NCBI RefSeq assembly: GCF_026341775.1
Contig: NZ_JAPEOB010000002.1
Location: 806,001 to 870,000 of the forward strand
DNA: 64,000 nucleotides
Direction of reading: 5' to 3'
DNA from: Streptomyces sp. NBC_00654
GTDB taxonomy: Bacteria > Actinomycetota > Actinomycetes > Streptomycetales > Streptomycetaceae
Notes under the pieces: generated by a model
What the model was told of the DNA's origin: nothing
Database searches by the model: none
Seen by the model: the letters and a program-made list of their open reading frames with translations, nothing else
Program-made: the position numbers and the translations under genes
Shown here: in pieces, positions 33,705 through 42,613 of the stretch
Position numbering within the stretch: position 1 is the first letter of the stretch
How the letters are laid out: each line of letters starts with the position of its first letter

Positions 33705-34262
33705 GTCACACACGCCCCTCCGCCACCGACTTCCGACGCACTCGTCCGTGCTCGCACAGGTGTACCTGCCCACGTCACGGCCACCGCACCCCTCGGCCCG
33801 CCGGGAGCCGTCGGGCCGGGGCGGAGGCCCTCACGCCTCTCGCGGCACCCGGCACTCACCCGATCCGGGGATCCCGGGCGCTCCCGCTCCCCGATGGCGG
33901 CACCGTTCGGCGATTCGCCCATAGATCTGCACAAGTCTTTACATCTCATCCCACCCCCCAGGGGACCCGGCTGCTCCGCCGGCCACCGCCCCCACCTCTC
34001 CAGCGCTTCGAAGCTCCATCAACTCGCCTCTCCTCCCAGGCACTTGAAGGAAGCAGGCCGGGCTTCGCATCACCGGGCAGCGACCCCGGGTGCCCTCGCG
34101 GGAGTTCCGTGAAACCGATGTCGCGCGAAGGCCCCCGGCACCCCCGCGCCGCACCCGCCAACGGGCACGTCAGGCAGAGCTCGTCACTGACTGTTAAAAC
34201 TAGGACACTCCGTGTCATTGCCCATTTGCCCGTTCGGCCGCTCCGGTTGGAGGCAACTCCCC
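33705..34262. promoter_or_regulatory. 558-bp divergent region upstream of the metzincin protease gene
   Basis: No gene found. It contains a small palindrome CAGGTGTACCTG near 33750-33761 and several pyrimidine-rich stretches. An AT-rich patch (TGTTAAAACTAG) ends near 34203, about 60 bp before the protease start, and is the most likely -10 region; a GACAC/GTGTC inverted repeat follows it directly. The GGAGG ribosome-binding site is at about 34249. Confidence 0.4.
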
Positions 34263-35099
34263 ATGAAATCGACCTTGTTGAAGACCACCCTGGTCGTCTC
34301 CCTCGGTGCGTCGCTCTACGCGGCCCCCTCCTTCGACGCGGCGCCGCAGGCCGCCCCCACCCGCCACGCCGCGGCGCGCTGCCCCGTTGTCGACGTACTG
34401 GCGGTCTACACCCCGAAGGCCGCCGCGCGGGTGGGAGGAGTGCACCGGGTCGCGGCCTCCGCCCAGCAGATCGCCATCCGGATGAACCGCTCCCTCCGCG
34501 AGAGCGGGGTCTGCGGGGCCATCCGGATCGTCCACCCGTACACCGCCACCGGGTACGACGGTCCGGAGCAGTTCCACGCGGCGTACCGCGCCCTCAAGGA
34601 CCGCACCAACTCCGCCCTGGGCCGGGAGGCCGATGAGCGGCGCGGCCGGTACGGCGCCGATCTGGTCACCCTCATGGTGGACCCGCCCGAGCGCGGCGGC
34701 GGGACCGCGGACTACGCGGCGGCGCTCGACAGCACATCGGACGAGTACGCCTATTCGGTCGCCGATGTCGACGGGATCGCCCTGGACTCGGTGAGCCACG
34801 AGATCGGCCACAACCTCGGCCTCGCCCACGACCGCGTCACCATCGAGGAGAACGCGCACGGCTCGATGGACGTGAGCCACACCCGCCCGTACAACACCGG
34901 CTGGGTCACCGAGGACCGCAAGTACTACACGATCATGGCGTACCGGTCCTCGTGCGGCGACGGCTGCGAGCGGATCAGCCGGTTCTCCAGCGCGCAGGGG
35001 GCCTGGCGGGGCCGGCGGCTGGGCGACACGGAGAACGACAGTGTCCGCGTGCTGCGGGCGACCCTGCCCATCGTCGCCGGGTACCGCGGCGGGAGGTGA
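34263..35099 (+). CDS. Secreted zinc metalloprotease (metzincin, reprolysin/M72-like)
   Basis: A 278-residue exported protease. A signal peptide covers about residues 1-30. The extended zinc motif HEIGHNLGLAHD spans residues 179-190, with zinc ligands His179, His183 and His189 and catalytic Glu180, and the Met-turn methionine is Met225 in YTIMAY; together these define a metzincin. The DVLAVYTPKAA opening resembles peptidyl-Asp metallopeptidases and reprolysin-like proteins. ATG 34263 was chosen for the GGAGG 10 bases upstream; an upstream in-frame ATG at 34212 would spoil the signal peptide. The neighbouring LysR gene lies tail-to-tail with it, so direct control is uncertain. Confidence 0.9.
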   Translation: MKSTLLKTTLVVSLGASLYAAPSFDAAPQAAPTRHAAARCPVVDVLAVYTPKAAARVGGVHRVAASAQQIAIRMNRSLRESGVCGAIRIVHPYTATGYDGPEQFHAAYRALKDRTNSALGREADERRGRYGADLVTLMVDPPERGGGTADYAAALDSTSDEYAYSVADVDGIALDSVSHEIGHNLGLAHDRVTIEENAHGSMDVSHTRPYNTGWVTEDRKYYTIMAYRSSCGDGCERISRFSSAQGAWRGRRLGDTENDSVRVLRATLPIVAGYRGGR

Positions 35100-35117
35100 C
35101 GGGCGGCCCGGACCGGC

Positions 35118-36017
35118 TCATCCCGCACCCGTGGCATCGGCGCCCCGCGGCCCGACTCCCAGGCCGGCCAGGAACGCCGCCGCGGCCGGCGTGGGGCGGA
35201 AGCGGCTCCAGACGAGCCGTTCCACCCGCCCCGGCGCGTTGCGCACCCGCAGAACCCGCACCCCCGGCACCTCCTCGGCGAACGCGGCGGGCAGAAGGGC
35301 CACCCCCAGCCCCTTGCGGACCAGGCGGGCGATGTAGTCGGCGCCGCTGACCTCGTACGCGACGTTCCGGGTGAGTCCCATCGCGGTGAACGCCTCCTCG
35401 GACTGCGCCCGTGCCGCCGTGCCGTCGGGGAAGTCGACGAACGTCTCCCTCGCGAGGCGCGCCAGGTCCACCTCGGTCTCGTCCGCGAGCGGGTGGCCGG
35501 TGGCCGTGATCGCGGCCAGTTCGCCGCGGGCCAGCTCGTGGTCACTGACTCCCTTGGGCCGGTAGTCGGGCAGCACCCCGAGAAAGGCCAGGTCGAGCGC
35601 GCCCGACCGGACGTCCTCGACCAGGTCCTTGCTCGCCCCGTCACGCAGGACGATCCCCACCTTCGGATGACGTCGGTGGAACTCCTCCAGCGCGCCCGGA
35701 ATGTCGACCGCGGTGACCGTGGGAATCGCCCCGATGGCCAGGCGCCCGCTGATCTCACCGGCCGCCGCCGCCACCTCGGCGCGGGCCCGTTCCGCTGCGT
35801 CCAGTGCCTGCCGGGCGGCCGGCAGGAAGGCCTCCCCCGCCGCGGTCAGCCGCACATGACGGCTGGAGCGGTCGAAGAGCCGGGCTCCGAGCTCCTTCTC
35901 CAGCCGGGCGATCTGATGGCTGAGCGCCGACTGGACGACCAGGCACCGCTTCGCGGCCCGCGTGAAGTTCCTCGTCTCGGCGACCGCGAGGACATAGCGC
36001 ATCTGCTGCAGTTCCAT
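35118..36017 (-). CDS. LysR family transcriptional regulator
   Basis: A 299-residue regulator. The N-terminal winged HTH (about 1-60; MRYVLAVAETRNFTRAAKRCLVVQSALSHQIARLEKELGARLF) is followed by a two-subdomain effector-binding region. Start ATG 36017 is immediately next to a 27-bp palindrome, so the protein probably binds over its own start region. It is divergent from an MFS transporter gene 75 bp away, the classic arrangement for an exporter controlled by its LysR neighbour. The effector is unknown. Confidence 0.95.
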   Translation of the reverse strand: MELQQMRYVLAVAETRNFTRAAKRCLVVQSALSHQIARLEKELGARLFDRSSRHVRLTAAGEAFLPAARQALDAAERARAEVAAAAGEISGRLAIGAIPTVTAVDIPGALEEFHRRHPKVGIVLRDGASKDLVEDVRSGALDLAFLGVLPDYRPKGVSDHELARGELAAITATGHPLADETEVDLARLARETFVDFPDGTAARAQSEEAFTAMGLTRNVAYEVSGADYIARLVRKGLGVALLPAAFAEEVPGVRVLRVRNAPGRVERLVWSRFRPTPAAAAFLAGLGVGPRGADATGAG

Positions 36018-36044
36018 CCAACCATCGTGAATCACGATGGTTGG
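36018..36044. promoter_or_regulatory. 27-bp perfect palindrome, LysR operator
   Basis: CCAACCATCGTGA, a central A, then TCACGATGGTTGG: 13-bp arms with no mismatch. It contains the ATC-N9-GAT form of the LysR T-N11-A box. It abuts the LysR start codon (no room for a ribosome-binding site outside it) and ends 47 bp before the divergent MFS start. Confidence 0.85.
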
Positions 36045-36091
36045 AATGAAAAACATGTGTTGGACTGATCGCCGGGTGCCGCGGGACGCTG

Positions 36092-37363
36092 ATGTCCATG
36101 TCCCCCTCCTCTCACACCTCCGGCACCCCGCTCCGGAGCCCTCGGCCCCCTTCGGCCGCGAAAGCGGCCACCGGCAGCGCTGCCGCCGCGAGCCCGTCCC
36201 TCGGGCGTGGCCTCATCCTTCTGATGGCGCTGGCGGCCGGGCTGTCGGCGTCGGGCAACTACTTCGCGCAGCCGCTGCTGGACCTGATCACCCGGGACCT
36301 GGACATCGGCGTCACCCTGGCCGGGCTGATCGTCTCGGCCGCCCAGGCCGGCTACGCGCTGGGCCTGATCCTGCTGGTGCCGCTCGGCGACATCACCGAG
36401 CGACGCCGCCTGGCCGTGGGGCTGTTCGCCGCGACGGCACTGTTCCTGCTGCTGGCTGCCGCCGCCCCCTCCGGTCCGGTCCTCCTCGCCGGCACGGCGC
36501 TCGTCGCCCTCACCTCGGTCGGCGCCCAGGTCGTCGTGCCCTTCGCGGCCACGCTCGCCGCCCCGGAGGCCCGGGGCCGGATCGTCGGCATCGTCATGTC
36601 CGGAGTGCTGCTCGGCGGCCTGCTGGGGCGCATGGCGGCCGGCGCCCTGTCCGAGCTGGGCGGCTGGCGGACCGTCTACTGGGTGAACGCCCTGCTCATG
36701 ATCATCATGGCGGTGCTCCTCCACCTCAAGCTGCCCCGGCTGTCCCCGGCGGCCGGCACGGTGCCGGTGTCGTACGGCGGGCTGATCCGCTCCACGCTCG
36801 CCCTGCTGCGCCAGGAACCCCTGCTGCGCTCACGGGCCGCGATCGGCGCCTTCTCCATGGCCTCGTACAGCGTGCAGCTGACCGCGCTGACCTTCCTGCT
36901 CACCCAGCGGCCCTACGGGTGGACAGCCGCCGGCATCGGCTTCTTCGGGCTGCTGGGTGTCATCGGCGTGGTGGGCATGAACTTCGCGGCGCGCCTCGGC
37001 GACCGGGGCCATGTCCAGGCGGTGTCCGGCGCCGCGGGCATTCTCCTGACGCTGGCCTGGCTGCCGCTGCTCGCGGGCGAGACCTCGCTGTGGTGGCTCG
37101 CGACCGGGGTGATCATGCTGAACATCGCCCAGCAGGCGGGGCTCAACAGCAGTCAGAACGTGATCTACGCGCTCAACCCGGATGCCCGGAACCGGATCAA
37201 CTCCGCCTTCATGACGCTGTTCTTCGCCGGCGGTGCGGCGGGCGCTTCGCTGACCGCGGTGGTGTGGGCGAGTGCGGGCTGGCCGGGAGTGTGCGCCCTG
37301 GGCGCGGCACTGGCCGCGATGAGCACGGCCCTGTGGGTACGGGAACGGGTCCGGGCGCGGTAG
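36092..37363 (+). CDS. MFS transporter (drug/metabolite efflux type)
   Basis: A 423-residue, 12-helix integral membrane protein. After a 38-residue hydrophilic N-terminus come helices beginning LILLMALAAGLSASGNYFAQPLLDLI. The MFS loop motif is LGDITERRR after helix 2, the 12-helix layout is split by a central loop (LPRLSPAAGTVPVSYGG), and the second half mirrors the first. It resembles the YnfM/arabinose-efflux-like permeases. Divergent from the LysR gene and very probably controlled by it. The start is ATG 36092 or the near-equivalent ATG 36098. The substrate is not predictable. Confidence 0.93.
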   Translation: MSMSPSSHTSGTPLRSPRPPSAAKAATGSAAAASPSLGRGLILLMALAAGLSASGNYFAQPLLDLITRDLDIGVTLAGLIVSAAQAGYALGLILLVPLGDITERRRLAVGLFAATALFLLLAAAAPSGPVLLAGTALVALTSVGAQVVVPFAATLAAPEARGRIVGIVMSGVLLGGLLGRMAAGALSELGGWRTVYWVNALLMIIMAVLLHLKLPRLSPAAGTVPVSYGGLIRSTLALLRQEPLLRSRAAIGAFSMASYSVQLTALTFLLTQRPYGWTAAGIGFFGLLGVIGVVGMNFAARLGDRGHVQAVSGAAGILLTLAWLPLLAGETSLWWLATGVIMLNIAQQAGLNSSQNVIYALNPDARNRINSAFMTLFFAGGAAGASLTAVVWASAGWPGVCALGAALAAMSTALWVRERVRAR

Positions 37364-37450
37364 AACGTTCCGGCCCGGCCTCCCGGCCCGGTGGATGTCC
37401 TGGTGGATGTCCCCGGCCCGCTCGCCCTTCCCCTTCCGTGCGGGCGCCCC

Positions 37451-38377
37451 TCAGTCCGGGGCGGCCGTGCGGGAGGGTTCCCGTACGGAGCGGGCCAGTT
37501 CCACGTTGAACTGCGCCCCGGTCAGCAGGGCGAGATTGGTGAACCAGACCCAGATCAGGAAGACGACCAGGCCGGCGAGCGAACCGTAGAGCCGGCTGTA
37601 GCTGCCGATGTGGGTCGCGTAGAACGCGAATCCCGCCGAGGCGACGAGCCAGAGGAACGCGGCGAGGATGCCGCCGGGCAGCCCCTGGTTCATCCCCCGG
37701 GCCGATCGCGGACCGGTACGGAACAGCACCAGGATCAGGCAGGCGACCAGGCAGAGCAGAACGGGCCATTTGAGGACCGCCCACAGCGCCTCGCCCGCGT
37801 GGGCCAGGCCCATCCGGTGCCCGAGCCAGCGGGCCAGCGGGCCGGTGAGGACAAGAGCGAAGGCGCTGGCCATCAGCAGCACCAGCAGTCCGACGGCCGA
37901 GGCGACGATGATGTGGGCCTTGCGCAGCGCCGGCCGGGTGTCCTGGACATGGTGCATGGCGTGCAGCGCCCGGCGGAAGACGGCCAGATAGCTGGACGCC
38001 GACCACACCGCGCTCACGGTCCCGGTCGCGACGAGCAGCCAGACAGCGGTGCGCTCATGGGTGGCCTCCTCCAGTGACTGGCGGAGCGCCGCGCCGGATT
38101 CCGCGGGCGCGAACGAGGTGATGTCGGAGATCAGGGCACTCGTGGCCCCTGGGTTCGCCAGGCCGATCACCGAAACGGTGACGAGGAGGGCCGGCAGCAG
38201 CGCGAGGATCGCGTAGTACGTCAGAGCGGCGGCCCAGTCGGAGATGTCATCGTTCCAGATCGCGACGGGCGTGCGGCGCAGGGCGCCGAACCAGCGGGCC
38301 GACGGCCCGGTGTGGCCGGTGTGCCCGGTGGCGCGGGGCGTGCGTTCGGCGGCGGGTGTGGCGGTCCGGCTGGGCAA
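37451..38377 (-). CDS. YihY/virulence factor BrkB family membrane protein
   Basis: A 308-residue membrane protein of unknown function with about six helices in the YihY pattern: DDISDWAAALTYYAILALLPALLV at the first helix, SSYLAVFRRALH, a long central pair, and LPGGILAAFLWLVASAGFAFYATHI near the C-terminus. The start is TTG 38377, supported by GGAG 7 bases upstream. Once thought to be RNase BN, the family is now described only as an inner-membrane protein. Convergent with the MFS gene. Confidence 0.9.
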   Translation of the reverse strand: MPSRTATPAAERTPRATGHTGHTGPSARWFGALRRTPVAIWNDDISDWAAALTYYAILALLPALLVTVSVIGLANPGATSALISDITSFAPAESGAALRQSLEEATHERTAVWLLVATGTVSAVWSASSYLAVFRRALHAMHHVQDTRPALRKAHIIVASAVGLLVLLMASAFALVLTGPLARWLGHRMGLAHAGEALWAVLKWPVLLCLVACLILVLFRTGPRSARGMNQGLPGGILAAFLWLVASAGFAFYATHIGSYSRLYGSLAGLVVFLIWVWFTNLALLTGAQFNVELARSVREPSRTAAPD

Positions 38378-38528
38378 GCTCGTACTCCGGGGACGTGGGC
38401 AGATGCGACGGGGCCGGGATCCTTCGTCCGCTCCTCGGACGCCCCCGGCTGCACCTTTCTCTCATGCCTCGTACCCGTCGACGCACACCGGTCCCGTCGG
38501 CCGCACCCCCGCCGGTCACCGGCCGCGG

Positions 38529-38846
38529 TCAGTCGTTGACCGCCGTCAGCAGGACCACGGCGTCCGCGAGGGCAAGCAGTCCGTGGCGTTCCTGCGGGAT
38601 CGCGTGCAGCGTCCCGGCGGTCAGTTCGACGTCGCCGGAGCCCGCGGTCAGCCGGACCGAGCCGCGCAGGACCTGGAGGGAGGCGGCGGGCGGCGCGTTG
38701 TGCTCGTCCAGAGCCGTCCCCGAGGTCAATGCGATCACCGATTGGCGCAGGGGCGGCTGCTGGAGCAGGAGGTGGGCACTGCGTCCATGGGCGGATTCAC
38801 GGGCCGCGGCCAGATGCTCGTCGGCGAGGGCGTTGAGGTCATCCAT
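38529..38846 (-). CDS. Small cupin-domain protein
   Basis: A 105-residue single-cupin protein. The beta-barrel core is seen in ASLQVLRGSVRLTAGSGDVELTAGTLHAIPQERHGLLALADAVVLLT, with a G-x5-h-x-G-x4-P-like cupin motif and a histidine in the second motif. It resembles small LuxR/cupin stress-type proteins; a metal and substrate cannot be assigned. ATG 38846 is the family-consistent start. Single gene, separated from the downstream subtilase by a strong terminator. Confidence 0.75.
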   Translation of the reverse strand: MDDLNALADEHLAAARESAHGRSAHLLLQQPPLRQSVIALTSGTALDEHNAPPAASLQVLRGSVRLTAGSGDVELTAGTLHAIPQERHGLLALADAVVLLTAVND

Positions 38847-38884
38847 ACGCCCCACTCTGCCGCAGCCCCCGCTCCCCCGCGATC

Positions 38885-38927
38885 CTGCCGTACGCCGCCC
38901 GGACCGGGTCCGGGCGGCGTACGGCAG
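38885..38927 (-). terminator. 19-bp perfect hairpin terminator
   Basis: CTGCCGTACGCCGCCCGGA pairs perfectly with its complement across a 5-nt loop, 29 bp past the stop of the subtilase gene (minus strand). It also insulates the cupin gene that follows. Confidence 0.9.
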
Positions 38928-38955
38928 GCGATACGGGCGGTGTACGGGAGGACCG

Positions 38956-40152
38956 TCAGAGTCCACCGGTGTACAGCAGCCGGTCCGGCGAACCCGGGCT
39001 CAGCGACGTCAGCACGCCCGGCGTCGCCTCGTCGGCCAGCCGCTTCGCCAGGGTCTCGGGACTCACCGTCGGGTCCGCCTCCTTCTGGAGTGCGGCGACT
39101 CCGGCGACGTGCGGACTCGCCATGGAGGTGCCGTCGAGGGCGACGGAGCCGCCGCCGAGCCCGGCCGAGACGATGCCCTGCCCCGGGGCGTACAGCTCCA
39201 GGCAGGTGCCCCAGTTGCTGAACGCGGTCTGCCGGTCCCCGTCGTCGGTCGCGCCCACGGTCACCACGCGGCCTGCGCCGGCCGGGGATACGTCGCAGGC
39301 ATCCGCGTTGTCGTTGCCCGCCGCGACGACGGGCAGCACGCCCGCCTCGGCGACGGCGTCGATCGCGTCGTCGACCGTCTGCGACTTCTCCCCGCCGAGC
39401 GAGGCGTTCAGTACGGCGGGACGCCCGGAGGCGGCGACGTCCTTGACCACCCAGTCGAGCCCCGCGAGGATCCCGGCCCAGGTGCCCTGGCCCTGGCAGT
39501 CGAGCACCCGCACACCGACGAGCGAGACGGACGGGGCGACGCCGTACGTCGCTCCGCCGACCGTGCCCGCCACATGGGTGCCGTGGCCGTTGCAGTCCTG
39601 ACCGTCCCGGCCGTCCGCGACGGCGTCGAACCCGCTGACCGCGCGGCCGCCGAACTCGCTGTGCCCGGTCTCGATCCCGGTGTCGAGGACGTACGCGGTC
39701 ACTCCCCGGCCCGTGGCGGCCGTGGTGAAGGTGTCGTCCAGCGGCAGCAGCCGCTGGTCGATCCGGTCCTGGCCCCAGGTCGCGGCGGAGGTCCGCAGTC
39801 CGCCCGTCCCGGCGGCGGAGGTCGTGGGTACGACGGCGACCTCGCCGTTCTCCTCGACGGAGCGGACGCCGGGAAAGGCGCGCACCGCGCTGAGCTGGCC
39901 GGGGGTGAGCGTGGCGGCGAAGCCGCGGGCGATATCACCGTAGGTGAACATCGCGCTGAGCCCGAACTGCCGCAGGACGGTGTCCGTCGACAGTCCGGGC
40001 TCAAGGGTGACGATGTACTGACCGGGGACGGCCCTGGCGGACTGCCGCACCGGGACACCACCCGGTCCGGTGTCCGCGGTGGCCTCGGTGGTGCCGATCA
40101 GGGGGACGATCAGCAGCAGAGCGGCCGGTGTCCAGCGGGCGCGCAGGCGCAT
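38956..40152 (-). CDS. Secreted S8 family serine protease with I9 propeptide
   Basis: A 398-residue exported subtilase. A signal peptide (1-27) is followed by an inhibitor-I9 propeptide (about 44-110; GQYIVTLEPG) and then the proteinase K-like catalytic domain. The triad is Asp157 in VLDTG, His190 in HGTHVAGT and Ser343 in GTSMASPHVAG, with the oxyanion Asn in AAGNDNADAC. Several cysteines in the catalytic domain suggest disulfides. ATG 40152 has GAGGAGAA 6 bases upstream. Distinct from the larger subtilase at the left edge: no C-terminal extension here. Confidence 0.95.
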   Translation of the reverse strand: MRLRARWTPAALLLIVPLIGTTEATADTGPGGVPVRQSARAVPGQYIVTLEPGLSTDTVLRQFGLSAMFTYGDIARGFAATLTPGQLSAVRAFPGVRSVEENGEVAVVPTTSAAGTGGLRTSAATWGQDRIDQRLLPLDDTFTTAATGRGVTAYVLDTGIETGHSEFGGRAVSGFDAVADGRDGQDCNGHGTHVAGTVGGATYGVAPSVSLVGVRVLDCQGQGTWAGILAGLDWVVKDVAASGRPAVLNASLGGEKSQTVDDAIDAVAEAGVLPVVAAGNDNADACDVSPAGAGRVVTVGATDDGDRQTAFSNWGTCLELYAPGQGIVSAGLGGGSVALDGTSMASPHVAGVAALQKEADPTVSPETLAKRLADEATPGVLTSLSPGSPDRLLYTGGL

Positions 40153-40189
40153 GCGTTCTCCTCGGGGTGGGGGGATCGTTCAGGGAAGG

Positions 40190-40228
40190 GAAGGGACGGT
40201 TCTGCGAAGCACGAACACCCGTCCCTTC
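40190..40228 (-). terminator. 10-bp stem-loop downstream of rppA
   Basis: GAAGGGACGG / CCGTCCCTTC with a 19-nt loop lies in the 105-bp gap between the rppA stop and the subtilase start. Terminator function is inferred from position. Confidence 0.5.
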
Positions 40229-40257
40229 GTCCCCACCCCGGGGGTGCCTTAGCGGTA

Positions 40258-41373
40258 TCAGCCGGACAGCGCAACGCTCGGCGCGAGGTCCTGGTCCTTG
40301 CGGTCGCCCTCCAGGGAGGGTTCCGTATGCCTGCCCCAGCGGCCGACGGCCACCTCTGCCGTGATGCCGGGGCCGAACCCGGCGATCAGCCCCTGGGCGG
40401 ATTCCGCCGGACCGCCGTCCGCGAACAGCCGCCCGAGTGCGTCGAAGACGACCGAACTGGCGATGTTGCCCCGTTCGGTGAGTGTGGCCCGGCTGTAGCG
40501 GAACATCTCCGGCGGCAGGTTCAGGAAGTGGCAGAGGTCGTCGAGGATGCGCGGTCCACCGGCGTGCACGATGAAGAAGTCCATGGCCGGGACCGTCCAG
40601 CCGTGCCGGTCGACGAGATCCAGGAGGACGGGCGCGAGCATCTCCATGGTGCCGGGCACCCGCTTGTCCAGCTGGAAGTGGAATCCCGTGTCACGTACCG
40701 CGTAGGAGATCCAGTCCTCGGTGTCGGGCACCAGATGGGAGCCGTTGCGCTCCAGGCGCATGCCGCTGCCGCCCTGTCCGCGGACCACGGCCGCCGAGAC
40801 GGCGTCTCCGAACAGCCCGTTGGAGAGCAGCGATCCGACGCCGATGTCGGTGGGCTGGTAGCACAGCGAGCAGAACTCGCAGGACACGATCAGGACGTTG
40901 GACCGCGGGTAGGCGAGGCAGAAGTCGTGTGCGCGGTTGATCGCCGCGCCGCCCGCGGCGCAGCCGAGCTGGGCGATGGGGAGCTGCCGGGTCTCGGAGC
41001 GGAAGCCCATCGAGTTGATCAGCCATGCCGTCAGCGAGGGCATCATGAAGCCCGTGCAGGACACATAGACGATCAGGTCGATCTCGGCGGGCTCCAGTTC
41101 GGCGTTGGCGAGGGCCCCCCGGACGACTTCGGGGACGCGGCGCTTCGCCTCCGCCTCGTAGAGCCTGTTGCGCACCTCGAATCCGGGGTGCCGCAGGGTC
41201 TCCTCGATCGGCTGGACGAGGTGGCGGGTCTGCACACCGGTGTTCTGGATGAGCCTCAGGACGAGGGCGCGCTGCGGGTGGTCGGCGTGCGTCTCCCTCG
41301 CCAGGTCGAGGGTCTGCTGCATCGTGATGACATGTTCGGGCACAGCGATGGCCGGCCGGCACAGAGTCGCCAT
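40258..41373 (-). CDS. rppA: 1,3,6,8-Tetrahydroxynaphthalene synthase (type III PKS)
   Basis: Homodimeric type III polyketide synthase of 371 residues that condenses five malonyl-CoA into 1,3,6,8-tetrahydroxynaphthalene, the precursor of flaviolin and HPQ-type melanin pigment. The catalytic triad falls at the published numbering: Cys138, His270 and Asn303; Cys106 of the starter pocket is also present. The N-terminus MATLCRPAIAVPEHVI and most of the chain read like the S. griseus enzyme. ATG 41373 has GAGGAGAA upstream. It follows the P450 gene by 34 bp in the same direction. Confidence 0.97.
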   Translation of the reverse strand: MATLCRPAIAVPEHVITMQQTLDLARETHADHPQRALVLRLIQNTGVQTRHLVQPIEETLRHPGFEVRNRLYEAEAKRRVPEVVRGALANAELEPAEIDLIVYVSCTGFMMPSLTAWLINSMGFRSETRQLPIAQLGCAAGGAAINRAHDFCLAYPRSNVLIVSCEFCSLCYQPTDIGVGSLLSNGLFGDAVSAAVVRGQGGSGMRLERNGSHLVPDTEDWISYAVRDTGFHFQLDKRVPGTMEMLAPVLLDLVDRHGWTVPAMDFFIVHAGGPRILDDLCHFLNLPPEMFRYSRATLTERGNIASSVVFDALGRLFADGGPAESAQGLIAGFGPGITAEVAVGRWGRHTEPSLEGDRKDQDLAPSVALSG

Positions 41374-41407
41374 GGGTTCTCCTCGTTCTGTGATGCGGAG
41401 GCTCTCG

Positions 41408-42613
41408 TCACCACGTGACGGGCAGGGCGAGCGGATAGCGCCAGATGGAGGTCGTGTTCCACTCGACATCCTCGGGCGGTACGTCGAGGCTCAGGGCCGG
41501 GAATCGGGTCAGCAGCGATGAGAAGGCCACTTCCAGTTCCATCGTGGCGAGCGGCGCACCCAGGCAGTGGTGCGCGCCCCAGCCGAATGTCATGTGCGGG
41601 ATGGACGGCCGGTCCGGGTCCAGTTCGTCGGGGCGTTCGAACTTCCTGTCGTCCCGGTTCGCGGTCAGGTAGGACACATGGACCACATCGCCGGCCCGGA
41701 TGAGGACCCCGCTGAGCTCCACGTCCTCGGTGGCGATCCGCGGGATGCCGACCCCCTTGCGGAACGGGATGTACCGCAGGAGCTCCTCCAGGGTGCGGGG
41801 CAGCAGTTCCGGAGCCGCCCGGAGCGACTCCAGGAGCGCGGGCCTGGTGAGCAGTGTGTAGGCGATGTTGCCGAGTTGGTACGTCGTGGTGTCCTGCCCG
41901 GTGATGAGCAGCACCATGGCCATGACGGCCAGTTCGTTGTCGTCGAGCAGTTCGGCGCCGTCCCTGGCCGTGGCCAGTGTGCTGATGAGGTCCTCGCCGG
42001 GTGAGCGGCGCCGGTCGGCGGTCAGTTCGGCGAAGTACGCGCGCAGTTCGGCCTTGGCGCGTACCGCGTCGTCCTTCCCCGCGGCACCGGTGTTCATCAT
42101 GGTCAGGGCGTGGGCGCGGAGCCATGGACGGTCCGCCTCGGGGATGTCGAGCGCCTCGCAGATGGTGATCAGCGGCAGCGGTGCGGACACTCCGGCCACG
42201 AAGTCGGCCGGGGAGCCGCTGTCCTCCATGTCCTGGAGGAGCTGGTCCACGATGCGCTGGGTCCGGTGGCGGATGTGGTCCACGCGGCGCGGGGTGAAGC
42301 TCTTGGCGACCAGGCTCCGCAGGCGGCTGCTGTCGGGCGGGTCCATCAGGTTGATGGATTCCGCCTGGACGATGGGTTCCGGAGTCATTCTCGGGAAGTC
42401 GCGGCCGAGGACCGCGCTGCGGCTGAAGCGCCGGTCGGTGGTGACCGTCCGGACATCCTCGTAGCGGGTGACGAGCCAGGCCTCGCCCTCTCCGTATGCC
42501 ATGCGGATGCGGGAGACCGGCGCTTCGGTCAGCAGCTCCCGGAGCTGGGGATCGAAATCCAGTTGCTGGGCATAGTCGAACGGACAGCTCCGTACGGATT
42601 CCATGTTCTCCAC
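41408..42613 (-). CDS. Cytochrome P450, partner of rppA
   Basis: A 401-residue soluble bacterial P450. The I-helix oxygen-binding motif is LLITGQDTTTYQ near residue 240, the K-helix ExxR is EELLRYIP, and the haem-thiolate loop is FGWGAHHCLGAPLA near residue 350. Beside rppA it most likely oxidises tetrahydroxynaphthalene or flaviolin to quinone or biaryl products, as P450mel or CYP158A enzymes do. The haem loop lacks the CPGG form of CYP158A2 that I recall, so a CYP107-type (P450mel-like) assignment is more likely, without certainty. GTG 42613 was chosen: GGGAG lies 7 bases upstream, whereas ATG 42604 has its GGAG only 2 bases away. Confidence 0.93.
   Translation of the reverse strand: MENMESVRSCPFDYAQQLDFDPQLRELLTEAPVSRIRMAYGEGEAWLVTRYEDVRTVTTDRRFSRSAVLGRDFPRMTPEPIVQAESINLMDPPDSSRLRSLVAKSFTPRRVDHIRHRTQRIVDQLLQDMEDSGSPADFVAGVSAPLPLITICEALDIPEADRPWLRAHALTMMNTGAAGKDDAVRAKAELRAYFAELTADRRRSPGEDLISTLATARDGAELLDDNELAVMAMVLLITGQDTTTYQLGNIAYTLLTRPALLESLRAAPELLPRTLEELLRYIPFRKGVGIPRIATEDVELSGVLIRAGDVVHVSYLTANRDDRKFERPDELDPDRPSIPHMTFGWGAHHCLGAPLATMELEVAFSSLLTRFPALSLDVPPEDVEWNTTSIWRYPLALPVTW

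Noticed and set aside
33947..34218. Small minus-strand frames in the region before the metzincin gene
   Set aside because: No ribosome-binding site, Arg/Gly-rich composition, and position over the likely protease promoter.
38356..41418. 1,020-codon plus-strand frame over the cupin, subtilase and rppA genes
   Set aside because: Antisense to three genes with intact catalytic motifs; no domain-like sequence.
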